The notes: generated from the sequence alone by a model not told the origin. A DNA stretch of 64,000 nucleotides from CAIYRG01 sp964446945 (GCA_964446945.1 CAYUQO010000018.1:19284-83283), one strand, 5' to 3'. Positions 22,341 through 31,874 are shown, numbered from the stretch's first letter. Numbers and translations: made by a program.

Positions 22341-23581
22341 TGCGCTTTCCGCCGTTCATATTTGCTTTGCTGACAGGCCTGTCGCCGATTGCCCAGGCGG
22401 CAACGACGGTTCCTGTCCACTGGGTACAATTGGGCCCGGGTGGCGCCGCGGAACTGCGCGCCGTCGCCAATGGTCCAGCATGCCCGGATGTCACCCTCGA
22501 CGGCGCCGATTACCGGATGACGGTGCGCGCCGCCACCGACGGAAATTTCCCGCAACCCCTCTGCGCGATCACGATACCCGCCGGCGCAAATCAGGCGGTA
22601 TTTCAGGGCGAAGCGCTTCCGCTGCCAAAACCTGCGCCCACGCGCATCCTGGTCATCGGCGATACCGGCTGCCGGATTATGGGTAGAACCGGCCAGGCCT
22701 GCAACGACCCGGATCAATGGCCGTTTGCCACGATTTCCAGGGAAGCCGCACGGCTGAACCCCGATCTCGTTCTTCACGTCGGTGATTACGACTACCGCGA
22801 GTCACCATGTCCCGAAGGCAATTCCGGATGCGCCGGCGTTGTCTGGGGCGACAATTGGGCGAGCTGGAAGGCAGATTTTTTCGATCCGGCCGCACCGTTG
22901 CTGGCAGCTGCTCCTTTTGTCTTTGTCCGCGGCAATCACGAAGAATGTTCGCGCTTTGGCGCGGGTTGGCTGCGCCTTATGGGACCGCTCGCCGTTTCGC
23001 CCGGAACTCAGTGCACGGAAAATATCCCGCCCTACGCCATTCCGCTGAAGGATATGACACTTGCGGTTCTGGATGATGCCAGCGCGCCCGACATCAATGC
23101 GCCGTCCAACTTTGTGCAGGTTTATCGCGGCGATCTCAAAGCCATCGCCGGTTTCGGTCCGGCTCCGTTATGGCTCGCAACGCACCGGCCGATTTCCGGA
23201 TATGTGCGCGTCCGGCCGGGCATTACTGCGGGCGGAAACCAGACTCTCCTGGCCGCGATTGTCGCCGATGGTTTTCCCAAAAGCATTGAACTGATGCTCG
23301 CCGGGCACATTCATACTTTCGAGGCCATCAACTATACCGGGACGCTGCCCCCGCAATTGATCGCCGGCAATGGTGGGGACAATCTGGATACAGCGCCTGC
23401 CGATCTGTCGGGGCTGAATATTGGCGGATTGCCGGTTGCGAGCGGTCTCTCCGAGCCGGGTTTCGGGTTCCTGTTGCTGACGAAATCGGTCACGGGTTCC
23501 GGCTGGAATGTGGAAGTTTATGATGTGCACGGAAAAAAAGAGCGCAGTTGCGCCTTTTCCGGCCACAAACTCAGTTGTTGA
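22340..23581 (+). CDS. Secreted metallophosphoesterase
   Basis: 413 residues with a signal peptide ending AQA. Calcineurin-like motifs in order: GDTGC (near 108), GDYDYR (near 148), GNHEE (near 199), THRP (near 281) and GHIHTFE (near 324). It has many Cys in the catalytic half (CRIMG, QACND, SPCPEG), suggesting disulfides. Likely a periplasmic phosphatase or phosphodiesterase. It overlaps PhzF by 1 base; the functional link is unknown. Confidence 0.85.
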   Translation: MRFPPFIFALLTGLSPIAQAATTVPVHWVQLGPGGAAELRAVANGPACPDVTLDGADYRMTVRAATDGNFPQPLCAITIPAGANQAVFQGEALPLPKPAPTRILVIGDTGCRIMGRTGQACNDPDQWPFATISREAARLNPDLVLHVGDYDYRESPCPEGNSGCAGVVWGDNWASWKADFFDPAAPLLAAAPFVFVRGNHEECSRFGAGWLRLMGPLAVSPGTQCTENIPPYAIPLKDMTLAVLDDASAPDINAPSNFVQVYRGDLKAIAGFGPAPLWLATHRPISGYVRVRPGITAGGNQTLLAAIVADGFPKSIELMLAGHIHTFEAINYTGTLPPQLIAGNGGDNLDTAPADLSGLNIGGLPVASGLSEPGFGFLLLTKSVTGSGWNVEVYDVHGKKERSCAFSGHKLSC

Positions 23582-23590
23582 ATCGCGGGG

Positions 23591-24460
23591 CTAAATCGCC
23601 GCGCCATGATTTTTCAGCATGGCCATGACTTTGTCGGGGCTTTCCAGCACGCCTTGCGCCCGCAACCCTATCGACAGCACCGTGCGTACGCCCGGCGCAT
23701 ATTCGTCCTGTAGCGGCACACGGATCGAAGTGACGGTCGCGGCATCGATGTCGACCTGCGCGCCATCAGGTCGCGTGAGTGATACCATGGTCGAGGCCGG
23801 CAGGGATTTTTCAGCCGGGGCCGGTTTTCCGCGGAGTATGGTGGGAATGGGAGCACCAGCGTCTTCGGTATTGGGCGCTTTCGAACCTAGGATATGCGAG
23901 ATTCCGCGGACATAATTGCGCGTTTCGTTCGGAAGCTCGCGGAGTCCAGCGGAATGCGCTGCCTCCGTCGCCGGACCCGCATTGTAGGCGGCGAACATTT
24001 TGGGAAAGCCGAATTTTTCATACAGCCAGCGAAGATAGGCCGTGCCAGCCATCACATTGTCATGTGGATCGTAGGGGTTCTGGCCCAAACCATATTGGCG
24101 CTGCATGTCCTGCCAGGTTTCCGGCATCAATTGCATCAGACCCATCGCGCCCGTCTTTGACGTGATGAGGGCGCCATTGGCCGATGTGGTGTGGCCTCCG
24201 CTCTCCATCCGCATCACCGCCGTGATCCAGTCTTCGGCGACTCCGAACCGCTTCGACGCTTCCTTGATGAACGGCGTCCAGCGCGCCATCACTGCCGAAG
24301 TTCCGGCGGACAATTCACCGCCTAGTCCGGCACTGATGATTGCCGGTGGCGTTTTGGAAAACGGTTCGGATTTTGCGCCCTGCGCAAACGCCGGGCCGAT
24401 GGCCGCAAAAACGGCGCAAACAGCGACTATCACTCCACGGTAGCGCAGCCGGTATGACAC
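23591..24460 (-). CDS. Lytic transglycosylase (SLT family)
   Basis: 289 residues with signal peptide (cleavage after AFA). The SLT domain spans about 55-190, with catalytic Glu86 in AVMRMESGG, the GAMGLMQLMPETW signature, and MFAAYNAGPA. The C-terminal 80 residues are a Pro-rich linker and a small beta domain. It cleaves glycan strands in peptidoglycan to 1,6-anhydromuropeptides, acting in wall remodelling. It converges with the metallophosphoesterase gene. Confidence 0.9.
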   Translation of the reverse strand: MSYRLRYRGVIVAVCAVFAAIGPAFAQGAKSEPFSKTPPAIISAGLGGELSAGTSAVMARWTPFIKEASKRFGVAEDWITAVMRMESGGHTTSANGALITSKTGAMGLMQLMPETWQDMQRQYGLGQNPYDPHDNVMAGTAYLRWLYEKFGFPKMFAAYNAGPATEAAHSAGLRELPNETRNYVRGISHILGSKAPNTEDAGAPIPTILRGKPAPAEKSLPASTMVSLTRPDGAQVDIDAATVTSIRVPLQDEYAPGVRTVLSIGLRAQGVLESPDKVMAMLKNHGAAI

Positions 24461-24591
24461 GTGCGTTTCCTGTTACTGCAACCCGCAACGCGCGTTTCTG
24501 CACGCTGTCAGACAGCGGCGAGGCGCCAAATCCGGAGAAGTTCTAAGTCTTTGATCCGGATTGGATTGTTATTTCATAAGTCGGCTTATAT

Positions 24592-24607
24592 TATACTTCG
24601 CTATAAT
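24592..24607 (+). promoter_or_regulatory. AT-rich candidate promoter of the macAB-type operon
   Basis: TATACT at 24592 and TATAAT at 24602 lie in an unusually AT-rich stretch 96-111 bases before the adaptor gene. No good -35 box is evident at 17 bp, so the exact promoter is uncertain. Confidence 0.3.
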
Positions 24608-24702
24608 CCACAAGGGCGCTGCTCAACAGGCAGATTTCCCGGGGTTCGGCGATCTTGCGCAAGTGCGCCGAACTTGTTCCTACGTCTTTGCGGGACTTGG
24701 AC

Positions 24703-25929
24703 ATGAATAAACAGACACCAGCGGCTGAGGCGGATTTGGCGCAAAGCTTGGCGCTTGAGCTCAAGCCAAGACGTTTTTGGAGCACCAGCCGTGTGGCGCT
24801 TGTGGTTCTGATTCTTGCGCTTTGCGCGGGCGTATATTTCTACCCATGGCACGGAGCCGCTTCGCCTTATGTGACTGCGCCCGCCGGCACGGGATCGCTG
24901 ATGGTTACGGTAAGCGCGACCGGCACTTTGCAGCCGCAGAATCAGGTTGATGTCGGGGCCCAGATTTCCGGGCCGGTTGATCAGGTTTATGCCGATTACA
25001 ACGATCACGTGAAGAAAGGGCAGGTGCTCGCCCTGATCAATACCGACCAGATCAAGGCTCAATTGGCAGAGGCGCAGGCGTCGCAAAATTCCGCGCGTGC
25101 CGACGTGGCCAACAACGAGGCCACAGTCGATCTGACGCTCAAGCTGCGCGATCGTGCGCAGTCGCTGTTCAAGATCGGCGGCATGTCGCAGCAAGATGTG
25201 GAAACCGCAGAAGCCAACTACCAGCGCGCAATTGCCAGCGTGGCGAAATCGAAAGCCCAGGTGGAGAATGCCGGTGCACAGGCGGCTCTCTATCAGACTC
25301 AATTGCAATTTGCGCAGGTGCGTTCGCCGATCGACGGCATCGTACTCGATCGCAAGATTTCAAAAGGCCAAACCGTAGCGGCGGCGTTCCAGACACCGGT
25401 GCTGTTCACACTGGCGAGCGACTTGTCCACCATGCAATTGCAGGTCGATATCGACGAAGCCGATGTCGGTGCCGTGCGCGAGGGGCAGGAGGCGATTTTC
25501 ACGGTCGATGCCTACCCGCACCAGGATTTCACCGCGCGCCTGACTTCGGTGCGTAACTCACCCAAGACAACAAATGGAGTTGTCACCTATCAGGGCATTC
25601 TGACGGTGGACAACAAATCGATGTTGTTGCGGCCTGGAATGACGGCCAATGCGAACATCACCGTCGCTAGAACGGGGAATACACTGCTGATCCCTAACGG
25701 CGCGCTCAGATTCACACCTCCGGGCAGGGGCGATAACTCCACTTCAGACTCCTCCGGCAAGACCGGCCAGAACACTGGCCGCGTATGGGTGCTGGAAAAT
25801 GGCAAGCCAGTTGCACGGGACCTGAAACTCGGGCGGAGCGACGGACGCAACACGGAAATTATTTCCGGCGATCTGAAACCCGGCGAGCGCGTCATCACCG
25901 ACATGGCGACCAAGCCGGCGGGATCCTGA
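24703..25929 (+). CDS. MacA/HlyD-type periplasmic adaptor of an ABC efflux system
   Basis: 408 residues starting MNKQTPAAEADLA. One membrane helix at about 28-47 anchors the protein. Then come the biotinyl-lipoyl half motif (QISGPVDQVYADYNDHVKKG), a long coiled-coil hairpin (about 100-190), a second lipoyl half (SPIDGIVLDRKISKGQTV), and beta-barrel and membrane-proximal domains. It should link the MacB-type transporter encoded next to an outer-membrane TolC-like channel that is not in this window. First gene of a three-gene operon. Confidence 0.9.
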   Translation: MNKQTPAAEADLAQSLALELKPRRFWSTSRVALVVLILALCAGVYFYPWHGAASPYVTAPAGTGSLMVTVSATGTLQPQNQVDVGAQISGPVDQVYADYNDHVKKGQVLALINTDQIKAQLAEAQASQNSARADVANNEATVDLTLKLRDRAQSLFKIGGMSQQDVETAEANYQRAIASVAKSKAQVENAGAQAALYQTQLQFAQVRSPIDGIVLDRKISKGQTVAAAFQTPVLFTLASDLSTMQLQVDIDEADVGAVREGQEAIFTVDAYPHQDFTARLTSVRNSPKTTNGVVTYQGILTVDNKSMLLRPGMTANANITVARTGNTLLIPNGALRFTPPGRGDNSTSDSSGKTGQNTGRVWVLENGKPVARDLKLGRSDGRNTEIISGDLKPGERVITDMATKPAGS

Positions 25930-25930
25930 C

Positions 25931-26656
25931 GTGGACCTGATCCGGTTCGATAACATCACGAAGATATACGGCCATGGCGAGGCCGCCGTGGTCGCCCTCG
26001 ACCATGTCAGCTTTACGATCACTCGCGGGGAATTTGTTGCGGTTCTGGGCCCATCGGGTTCGGGCAAATCGACGGCGATGAACATCCTTGGCTGTCTCGA
26101 TACGCCGACCTCGGGTCATTACTACTTCCATGATGTCGATCTGAAGTCCCTGACACGCGATCAGCTTGCCTTGGTGCGGCGGAATTATTTCGGATTCGTG
26201 TTCCAGGGATTCAATCTGCTGCGCCGGACTTCGGCACTCGAAAATCTCGAATTGCCGCTGATTTACCGCGGCACGCCGCGAAAAGAACGGCATGAACTCG
26301 CGCGGCGGGCGCTTGGGCTAGTCGGGCTTTCCGACCGCGAGCACCATACCGCGGCGGAGCTTTCCGGAGGGCAGCAACAGCGCGTCGCGATTGCCAGGGC
26401 GCTGGTTACAAACCCGGCGGTCGTGTTTGCCGACGAACCAACAGGAAATCTCGACACGGCGCGGAGCCACGAGATCATGGAGCTGTTTCGCCGGCTGAAC
26501 GAGCAGCACGGCATCACGATCGTTCTCGTGACGCATGAAGAAGATGTCGCCGCCTATGCGCGGCGGCATATCCGCTTCCTCGACGGACGCATCGCCTCGG
26601 ATTCGTGCACCGGCCAGCGCCCCGCGCCGCCTGCACGTCAGAGGGCGGCATCATGA
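25931..26656 (+). CDS. MacB-type ABC transporter ATPase
   Basis: 241 residues with GTG start one base after the adaptor stop. Walker A is GPSGSGKST, the Q-loop is FQGFN, the signature is LSGGQQQR, Walker B is VVFADEPTGNLD, and the H-loop is VTHE. This is the LolD/MacB-type subfamily (ADEPTGNLDTARS). The C-terminal 20 residues are Pro/Arg-rich. It powers the membrane protein encoded next; in E. coli MacB the two are fused in one chain. Confidence 0.93.
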   Translation: MDLIRFDNITKIYGHGEAAVVALDHVSFTITRGEFVAVLGPSGSGKSTAMNILGCLDTPTSGHYYFHDVDLKSLTRDQLALVRRNYFGFVFQGFNLLRRTSALENLELPLIYRGTPRKERHELARRALGLVGLSDREHHTAAELSGGQQQRVAIARALVTNPAVVFADEPTGNLDTARSHEIMELFRRLNEQHGITIVLVTHEEDVAAYARRHIRFLDGRIASDSCTGQRPAPPARQRAAS

Positions 26657-27858
26657 TCGAAAACGCGCTCATCCTGGCGCTCCGCGAACTCCGCCGGAAC
26701 ATTATGCGTGCGGGGTTGACGACGCTCGGCATTATCATTGGCGTCGCCGCCGTCATTGCGATGGTGACGCTCGGCAATGGTGCGACCGCCAGTGTCACCA
26801 ACAGCATCAGTTCACTGGGCCGCAATCTGCTCATTCTCTCGCCGGGAACACGGAAGATGAGTGGCGCCCAGTCCGATGCAAGCGCCTTTGATCCTTCGGA
26901 TGTCGACGCGATCAAGCGCGATATCGGCCATTTGCGTGCCGTGGCTCCGGTCGTGATGCGGTCCGAAGTTGCGGTCGAGGGCGACCAGAATCATCCGACC
27001 CAGATCGCCGGAACCGACAACGGCTACTTCGATGCCCGTGAATGGCCGCTGGTCTCGGGGCGATTATTCACCGATGCCGAACTCAGCAGCGGTAAAGCGG
27101 TCTGCGTCATCGGGCGGACCATCCGGACCACTCTGTTCGGAAGTGAAGATCCGCTTGGCGCGCAAATTCGTGTGCGCGATGTGCCCTGCACTGTCGTTGG
27201 TACATTGTCCGTCAAGGGCCAGTCGACATTCGGTCAGGACCAGGACGACATCGTCGTGATGCCGATCCGCACCGTCCAGCGGCGCCTCGCCGGCAATACG
27301 AATGTCGGGACGATCTGGATCGCTACTGAGCGCGCCGGAGATATGCCCAAGGTCAAAGCGGACATTACGAAGCTGATGCGCGAACGCCGCCATCTGGCAC
27401 GCAACACGCCGGATGACTTTCAGACCAACGACATGGCCCAGATCACCCAGATTGTCGAAACCACGACCGGGGTTTTGACGATATTCCTGGCCGCCGTGGC
27501 CGCGGTCAGCCTCGTGGTCGGCGGCATAGGCATCATGAACATCATGCTGGTATCCGTCACGGAGCGCACGCGCGAGATCGGCATTCGCCTCGCCATCGGA
27601 GCGCGCGAACGGGACGTGCTCACGCAATTCCTTGTCGAAGCGGTCATGATGTCCGCTTTCGGCGGCGGGATTGGAATCCTGCTGGGATTGGGCGCCTCCG
27701 CTCTCGGCACGCACTTCCTGCATTTCGATTTCGTGCCGTCGCCAGGAATCATCCTGCTGGCCTTCCTGTTCTCCGGCGGCATCGGTATCGCATTCGGCTA
27801 TTTCCCCGCCCGCCGTGCAGCGCGCCTCGATCCGATCGAAGCCCTGCGGCACGAGTAG
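26653..27858 (+). CDS. MacB-type ABC transporter permease
   Basis: 401 residues starting at 26653 with ATGA overlap to the ATPase gene. N-terminal helix (about 18-45, GLTTLGIIIGVAAVIAMVTL), a large periplasmic MacB-PCD domain, and three C-terminal helices with the FtsX motif (VVGGIGIMNIMLVSVTERTR followed by EIGIRLAIGARE). A mechanotransmission transporter that would drive macrolide, peptide or lipid export through the adaptor and a TolC-like channel. Confidence 0.92.
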   Translation: MIENALILALRELRRNIMRAGLTTLGIIIGVAAVIAMVTLGNGATASVTNSISSLGRNLLILSPGTRKMSGAQSDASAFDPSDVDAIKRDIGHLRAVAPVVMRSEVAVEGDQNHPTQIAGTDNGYFDAREWPLVSGRLFTDAELSSGKAVCVIGRTIRTTLFGSEDPLGAQIRVRDVPCTVVGTLSVKGQSTFGQDQDDIVVMPIRTVQRRLAGNTNVGTIWIATERAGDMPKVKADITKLMRERRHLARNTPDDFQTNDMAQITQIVETTTGVLTIFLAAVAAVSLVVGGIGIMNIMLVSVTERTREIGIRLAIGARERDVLTQFLVEAVMMSAFGGGIGILLGLGASALGTHFLHFDFVPSPGIILLAFLFSGGIGIAFGYFPARRAARLDPIEALRHE

Positions 27859-27997
27859 CCTTCAGCCCGGGTGAGACTTGTCACACGACGCTGCGGATGC
27901 GTGACGATGCTCGGAAGCGCTGCAATCCCAACGGAACGTATTAACCGTCCTATAACGGATGCGGCTTAGGATTGCCTCCGTGGACGGAGCAACAGTC

Positions 27998-28186
27998 ATG
28001 CAAATAGCTACGGATTATCGGCTGCAAGCCAAGGAATGCCGCGCAATTGCCACGCAGTTGAAGCCCGGCAATGGCCGCGAGCAACTCATGAGTCTCGCAC
28101 TGCGGTGGGAGGTACTCGCCGCGGATAGCGAACGGCGATCCTCGGCCCGTATGTTTTCCGTGTTGGCGCACCGTTTCGGGCTCTAA
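27998..28186 (+). CDS. Small cytosolic hypothetical protein
   Basis: 62 residues starting MQIATDYRLQAKEC, set by GGAG 8 bases upstream. The pattern Y-R-x-x-A-x-E-C, then LMSLALRWEVLAADSE, is typical of short alphaproteobacterial proteins that occur in many copies per genome, with no known role. An in-frame ATG at 27959 would add 13 residues. Confidence 0.6.
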   Translation: MQIATDYRLQAKECRAIATQLKPGNGREQLMSLALRWEVLAADSERRSSARMFSVLAHRFGL

Positions 28187-28262
28187 CCGCGCAGTGTGCC
28201 GCATCGGCGAACAGGAGCGCGAGGCCTGAGAGGGCCCAACGCCAGAAATCCAGGCCCGTCGG

Positions 28263-28520
28263 CTATCGGTAGGTCATAGTCGACATGTGCAAATTACCTT
28301 CGACGCAAACCTGCCCGCCAGGGATACGCATCGGGCGGTAGCGCTGGATTGCCGGCCAGGGCGTCGTGAACGTGCCGGGATATTCCACCGTAATTTCGAC
28401 TTCCAGACCTCTGCCATTCAGTTTGTGAAAGCGACCGCGTGCAGCTTGCCGGTGGGCGGGGTCCATAATCAGCAATCTGCCGCTGAAATGCAGGCGCTTT
28501 TCCCCATCGCACGTCTTCAA
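28263..28520 (-). pseudogene. Frameshifted C-terminal remnant of an exported GHxEGDTLV-family protein
   Basis: On the minus strand the frame reads RFHKLNGRGLEVEITVEYPG, then TFTTPWPAIQRYRPMR. This matches the C-terminal part of the gene at 29471-30460 (RFKVVNGGKALDVSFTVDDP, then GTFYKPWSGRRPRYR). Just upstream, the +1 frame reads PPTGKLHAV, which corresponds to the PHTSQEHVV segment, so a frameshift lies near 28430. No N-terminal half or signal peptide is found in 28521-28676. It is a decayed, inverted third copy beside two intact paralogues. Confidence 0.65.
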
Positions 28521-28676
28521 ATAAAAAAGTCGGTCAGGACGATACCAGTCCGCCGATGCCGCGATTCAATTCGTCATACCGGCCGCGGGACGAAGCCGGC
28601 AAATGAAGTGGCTTCAGACCCGCTTGATTCACGGGGCAAGAACTCTAACATCCGCACGCTCCTGGGAGGGGGTGCG

Positions 28677-29432
28677 ATGCGCGAGCGACGTGTCTGTATT
28701 TGTGCCACCGCATTGGTGGCGGCGTATTTTGTTTCCGGTTCTTCGGCACTGGGTGCGGCTGGGGTACCGGATCTGTCCGGCACCTGGTGGGCGACAAGCT
28801 ACGCGCCGAAAATTCAGGTGTTGGGTGGTGGCGATCCACCGCTGAACGCGCCGGGCAAAGCCGCTTACGACAAAAACCGGGCGGGATTGCGGGACGGCTC
28901 GCTGTCCGATCCGGCGCGCAAAGTTTGTCTGCCGGACGGCGTACCACGCGTGCTCGAAACGCCGTATCCATTCGAACTGTTTCAGCTTCCCCCGGGACAG
29001 ATCACGTTCGTACACGAACTAAATCATCAAATCCGCGCCATTGCACTGGATCAGACGCTGCCCAAATACGAGCAGGTCGTGAATTTTCTGAATTATGGCG
29101 GACACTCGGTCGGTCATTACGAAGGCGATACTCTGGTGATCCAGAGCAATGGCTTCAACGACCAGACTTTCCTTGACTCGACGGGATTGCCGCACAGCGA
29201 TCGTCTGGAAACGACCGAACGGTTGCGCAAAACCGGAAACCAGCTCGAAGACATCGTCACCATCCACGATCCGGTCTATTACACAAAGGACTGGCAGGCG
29301 CGCTTTGTGTATGCACGGCGTGATGACGTCCGGCTGATGGATTATGCTTGCGGAGACAGGCATCGTGATCTTTCGTCGGTGAAAGGCGTGGCCGAAGTTC
29401 GCGCCGCTCGCGCCGCGGGACGCTTCCCGTGA
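28677..29432 (+). CDS. Exported protein of the GHxEGDTLV family, copy 1
   Basis: 251 residues starting MRERRVCICATAL, with GGGAGGGGG upstream. A signal peptide ends near ALGAA. The mature part starts VPDLSGTWWATSYAPK, a common start of this family. The core motif SVGHYEGDTLVIQSNGFNDQ is followed by TFLDSTGLPHSDRLETTERL and IHDPVYYTKDW. It aligns along its C-terminal 130 residues with the next gene. The family is abundant in soil alphaproteobacteria and Acidobacteria; no function is known to me. Confidence 0.7.
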   Translation: MRERRVCICATALVAAYFVSGSSALGAAGVPDLSGTWWATSYAPKIQVLGGGDPPLNAPGKAAYDKNRAGLRDGSLSDPARKVCLPDGVPRVLETPYPFELFQLPPGQITFVHELNHQIRAIALDQTLPKYEQVVNFLNYGGHSVGHYEGDTLVIQSNGFNDQTFLDSTGLPHSDRLETTERLRKTGNQLEDIVTIHDPVYYTKDWQARFVYARRDDVRLMDYACGDRHRDLSSVKGVAEVRAARAAGRFP

Positions 29433-29470
29433 TCCTGGTCAAAATCAGGGCGCAGATTTGGAGACGGCTA

Positions 29471-30460
29471 ATGTCCGAAATGACGTTCCTTTGGGGTGCG
29501 GCAGTGGCCGGGCTTTGCGGGGCCGCCGCGCTGTTGCTGCCGGCGTTTCCGGCCGACAGCCAATCCGGCGCCTCCATTCCGCAGTTGATGCTGCCTGCGA
29601 CGGCCGGGTGGAGCGCATTCATCGACGACAAGATTGATCCGGCAACTTGGCTTCCCGACGATTACCTGCATGGTGAAGCCAGCGTGAGACGAGCCATTTC
29701 GCTTGGCGCTCCTCCGAATCGCGTCATGCAATATCTGAATGCGCGCATGTTCAACGAATATATGCCGCCAGCATCAGGGATTGGTCCAATCATGGATGGA
29801 CCCGAGCATCCCTTCTACAATAATGCCGTCCAGCGTGCGATCGGCAAGAACTCGAGCTATCGGATTGCGGACCTGAACAGCGAAGCGGCAAGAAATCTCA
29901 TGCCATGGGCGGTGGACGCCTTGAAGAAGCAAAACGCGCTGGCGCTACAGGGCAGGAACGGTGAGACGCGTCAGGCACGCTGTTGGGAAACCGGCGTGCC
30001 CGACATTCATGAAGCTCCGCAGTCGCTTTACTTCATTCAAACGCCGAAAGAGATTGTGATGTATCAGGGCGACCGCGTGCGGCACGTCTATATGAATGTT
30101 CCGCACACAAAGAAGCCGGAACCGTCATGGTACGGCGAATCGATAGGCCATTATGAAGGCGACACGCTGGTGGTCGACACGATCGGGCTGAACAACCGCA
30201 CTTTCGTTGATGGCTACCGCACACCACACACGAGTCAGGAGCACGTGGTCGAGCGATTTAAAGTGGTCAATGGCGGAAAAGCTCTGGATGTGTCGTTCAC
30301 AGTTGATGATCCGGGCACCTTCTACAAGCCGTGGAGCGGACGGCGCCCGCGTTACCGCGGAAATGGGCGAGTGGCCGAGGAGGACTGCGCCGCGAACAAC
30401 GACGACAAGTTCAATCAAGGCTTCGAGCCAGTGCCGACGGCGGCGGCCGCAGACTTTTAA
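29471..30460 (+). CDS. Exported protein of the GHxEGDTLV family, copy 2
   Basis: 329 residues starting MSEMTFLWGAAV, with an N-terminal signal sequence ending around FPA. The C-terminal 150 residues repeat the pattern of copy 1 (SIGHYEGDTLVVDTIGLNNR, TFVDGYRTPHTSQEHVVERF, VDDPGTFYKPW). The N-terminal half differs and contains a segment MFNEYMPPASGIGPIMDGPE. A Cys in ARCWETG and one in EEDCAANN may pair. It follows copy 1 after 38 bases; probably one operon. Confidence 0.7.
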   Translation: MSEMTFLWGAAVAGLCGAAALLLPAFPADSQSGASIPQLMLPATAGWSAFIDDKIDPATWLPDDYLHGEASVRRAISLGAPPNRVMQYLNARMFNEYMPPASGIGPIMDGPEHPFYNNAVQRAIGKNSSYRIADLNSEAARNLMPWAVDALKKQNALALQGRNGETRQARCWETGVPDIHEAPQSLYFIQTPKEIVMYQGDRVRHVYMNVPHTKKPEPSWYGESIGHYEGDTLVVDTIGLNNRTFVDGYRTPHTSQEHVVERFKVVNGGKALDVSFTVDDPGTFYKPWSGRRPRYRGNGRVAEEDCAANNDDKFNQGFEPVPTAAAADF

Positions 30461-30538
30461 TTCCTGCGTCTTCGCGCAGCCGCTCGACCCGGCCAATTGA
30501 CCGGTTAAACACGGGCGTCCGAATCCCACATCACGCGG

Positions 30539-31468
30539 GTGCTCGCGCCCGAGATTCTCGACCCATATTCCGAACGTGTTGCCGCCGCCTTTGAAGCGGT
30601 CGGTCCTGCCGTCGCCAGCGTTGTTGCGCTCGGCAAAAACGGCCGTGCCGCCGGGCAGGGCTCAGGTGTGGTCTTCACTCCCGACGGTTATCTCCTGACC
30701 AACAGCCATGTTGCCGGCGGCGCGAAAAATTTTCGTGTCACTTTGCCGGGGCGCCCGGTCATGGAAGCGGCCCTTACCGGAGACGATTCCGAAAGCGATC
30801 TCGCGGTGCTGCGGCTGTCCCAGTCCGGGCTGGATTTTGCCCGCTTCGGTTCATCCTCGCAGCTCAGGATCGGCCAACTTGTCGTCGCCATCGGCAATCC
30901 GCTCGGTTACGCGTCGACGGTGACGGCGGGCATTGTCAGTGCCCTTGGACGCAGCTTGCGCGCTCGTTCGGGGCGGCTGATCGAAAGCGTCATTCAGACC
31001 GATGCTCCGCTCAATCCGGGAAATTCCGGCGGGCCTCTGGTCAATGGCCGGGGCAGGGTGGTCGGTATCAACACCGCGATGGCCGGTCCGGCCCAGGGTA
31101 TCTGTTTCGCCATCGGCATCGACACTGCCGAAGACGTCGCCGCCCGGCTGATGCGCGACGGACGTGTCAGGCGCTCGCGGCTCGGCATCGCGGCTCAAAC
31201 CATCATGCTCGATCGCCGGATGGCGCGACGTCTCGATCGGCCCGCACAGGCCGTGATGGTTTCCGAGATCATTCCGGAAAGCGCCGCTGCACGCGGCGGC
31301 TTGCGACCGGGAGACATTTTGCTGAAATTCGATGATCAGATTCTTTCGGGCGTCGACGATCTGCATCGCCTTCTGACAGGCGAACGCGCCGGCAAATCCT
31401 GGGCGCTGTCGGTTCTGCGTCCGCCCATGATCGAGACGCTGACCATTACGCCATTGCCCGATCGTTAA
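30539..31468 (+). CDS. Trypsin-like serine protease with PDZ domain (Deg/HtrA-like)
   Basis: 309 residues, GTG start. The catalytic triad is visible: His57 (LLTNSHVAGG), Asp87 (SESDLAVLRL) and Ser163 (PLNPGNSGGPL). A PDZ domain follows at about 215-305 (VMVSEIIPESAAARGGLRPG, DILLKFDDQ). Unlike most DegP/DegQ proteins there is no signal peptide and only one PDZ domain, so it may be cytoplasmic. Likely acts in protein quality control; substrates unknown. Confidence 0.88.
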   Translation: MLAPEILDPYSERVAAAFEAVGPAVASVVALGKNGRAAGQGSGVVFTPDGYLLTNSHVAGGAKNFRVTLPGRPVMEAALTGDDSESDLAVLRLSQSGLDFARFGSSSQLRIGQLVVAIGNPLGYASTVTAGIVSALGRSLRARSGRLIESVIQTDAPLNPGNSGGPLVNGRGRVVGINTAMAGPAQGICFAIGIDTAEDVAARLMRDGRVRRSRLGIAAQTIMLDRRMARRLDRPAQAVMVSEIIPESAAARGGLRPGDILLKFDDQILSGVDDLHRLLTGERAGKSWALSVLRPPMIETLTITPLPDR

Positions 31469-31511
31469 CCCGGCGGCTGACAGCAGGCGTGTTCCATGTT
31501 TAGGATTGAAT

Positions 31512-31874
31512 ATGGCTGTAAAATCCATCGATCATGTCCAACTTCGCATGCCACCGGGCGAAGAACCTCAGGCGCGGGCATTTTATCGCGATCAGCTCGG
31601 GATTCCGGAAATTGCCAAACCGCCGCATCTGGCGGTGCGTGGTGGATGCTGGTTCGAGAGCGATACGGTGAAAATCCATGTCGGCGTCGAAGCGGATTTC
31701 CGGCCCATGCGAAGAGCCCATCCTGGCCTCATAGTCGATGGACTTCCGGCAATGGTAGCAAGCCTGACTGCCGCCGGATACCACGTCGATGCCGATCAGC
31801 CGCTTGAGGGTTATGACCGGGTCTATGTTGATGACCCGTTCGGAAACCGCATCGAGCTGATGCAACCCAAATAG
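31512..31874 (+). CDS. VOC (glyoxalase/bleomycin-resistance fold) protein
   Basis: 120 residues, single VOC module: SIDHVQLRMPPG at the start, a middle RAHPGLIV and the closing strand VYVDDPFGNRIELMQPK. Metal-ligand candidates are His in the first strand and Glu near the end. Such small VOC proteins include lactoylglutathione lyase-like and antibiotic-binding members; the substrate is not evident. ATG at 31512 is preferred over TTG at 31506. Confidence 0.8.
   Translation: MAVKSIDHVQLRMPPGEEPQARAFYRDQLGIPEIAKPPHLAVRGGCWFESDTVKIHVGVEADFRPMRRAHPGLIVDGLPAMVASLTAAGYHVDADQPLEGYDRVYVDDPFGNRIELMQPK

Noticed and set aside
28287..28676. 130-residue upstream extension of the first GHxEGDTLV gene
   Set aside because: The extension reads antisense to the pseudogene remnant; the ATG at 28677 has a strong ribosome-binding site and a signal peptide.
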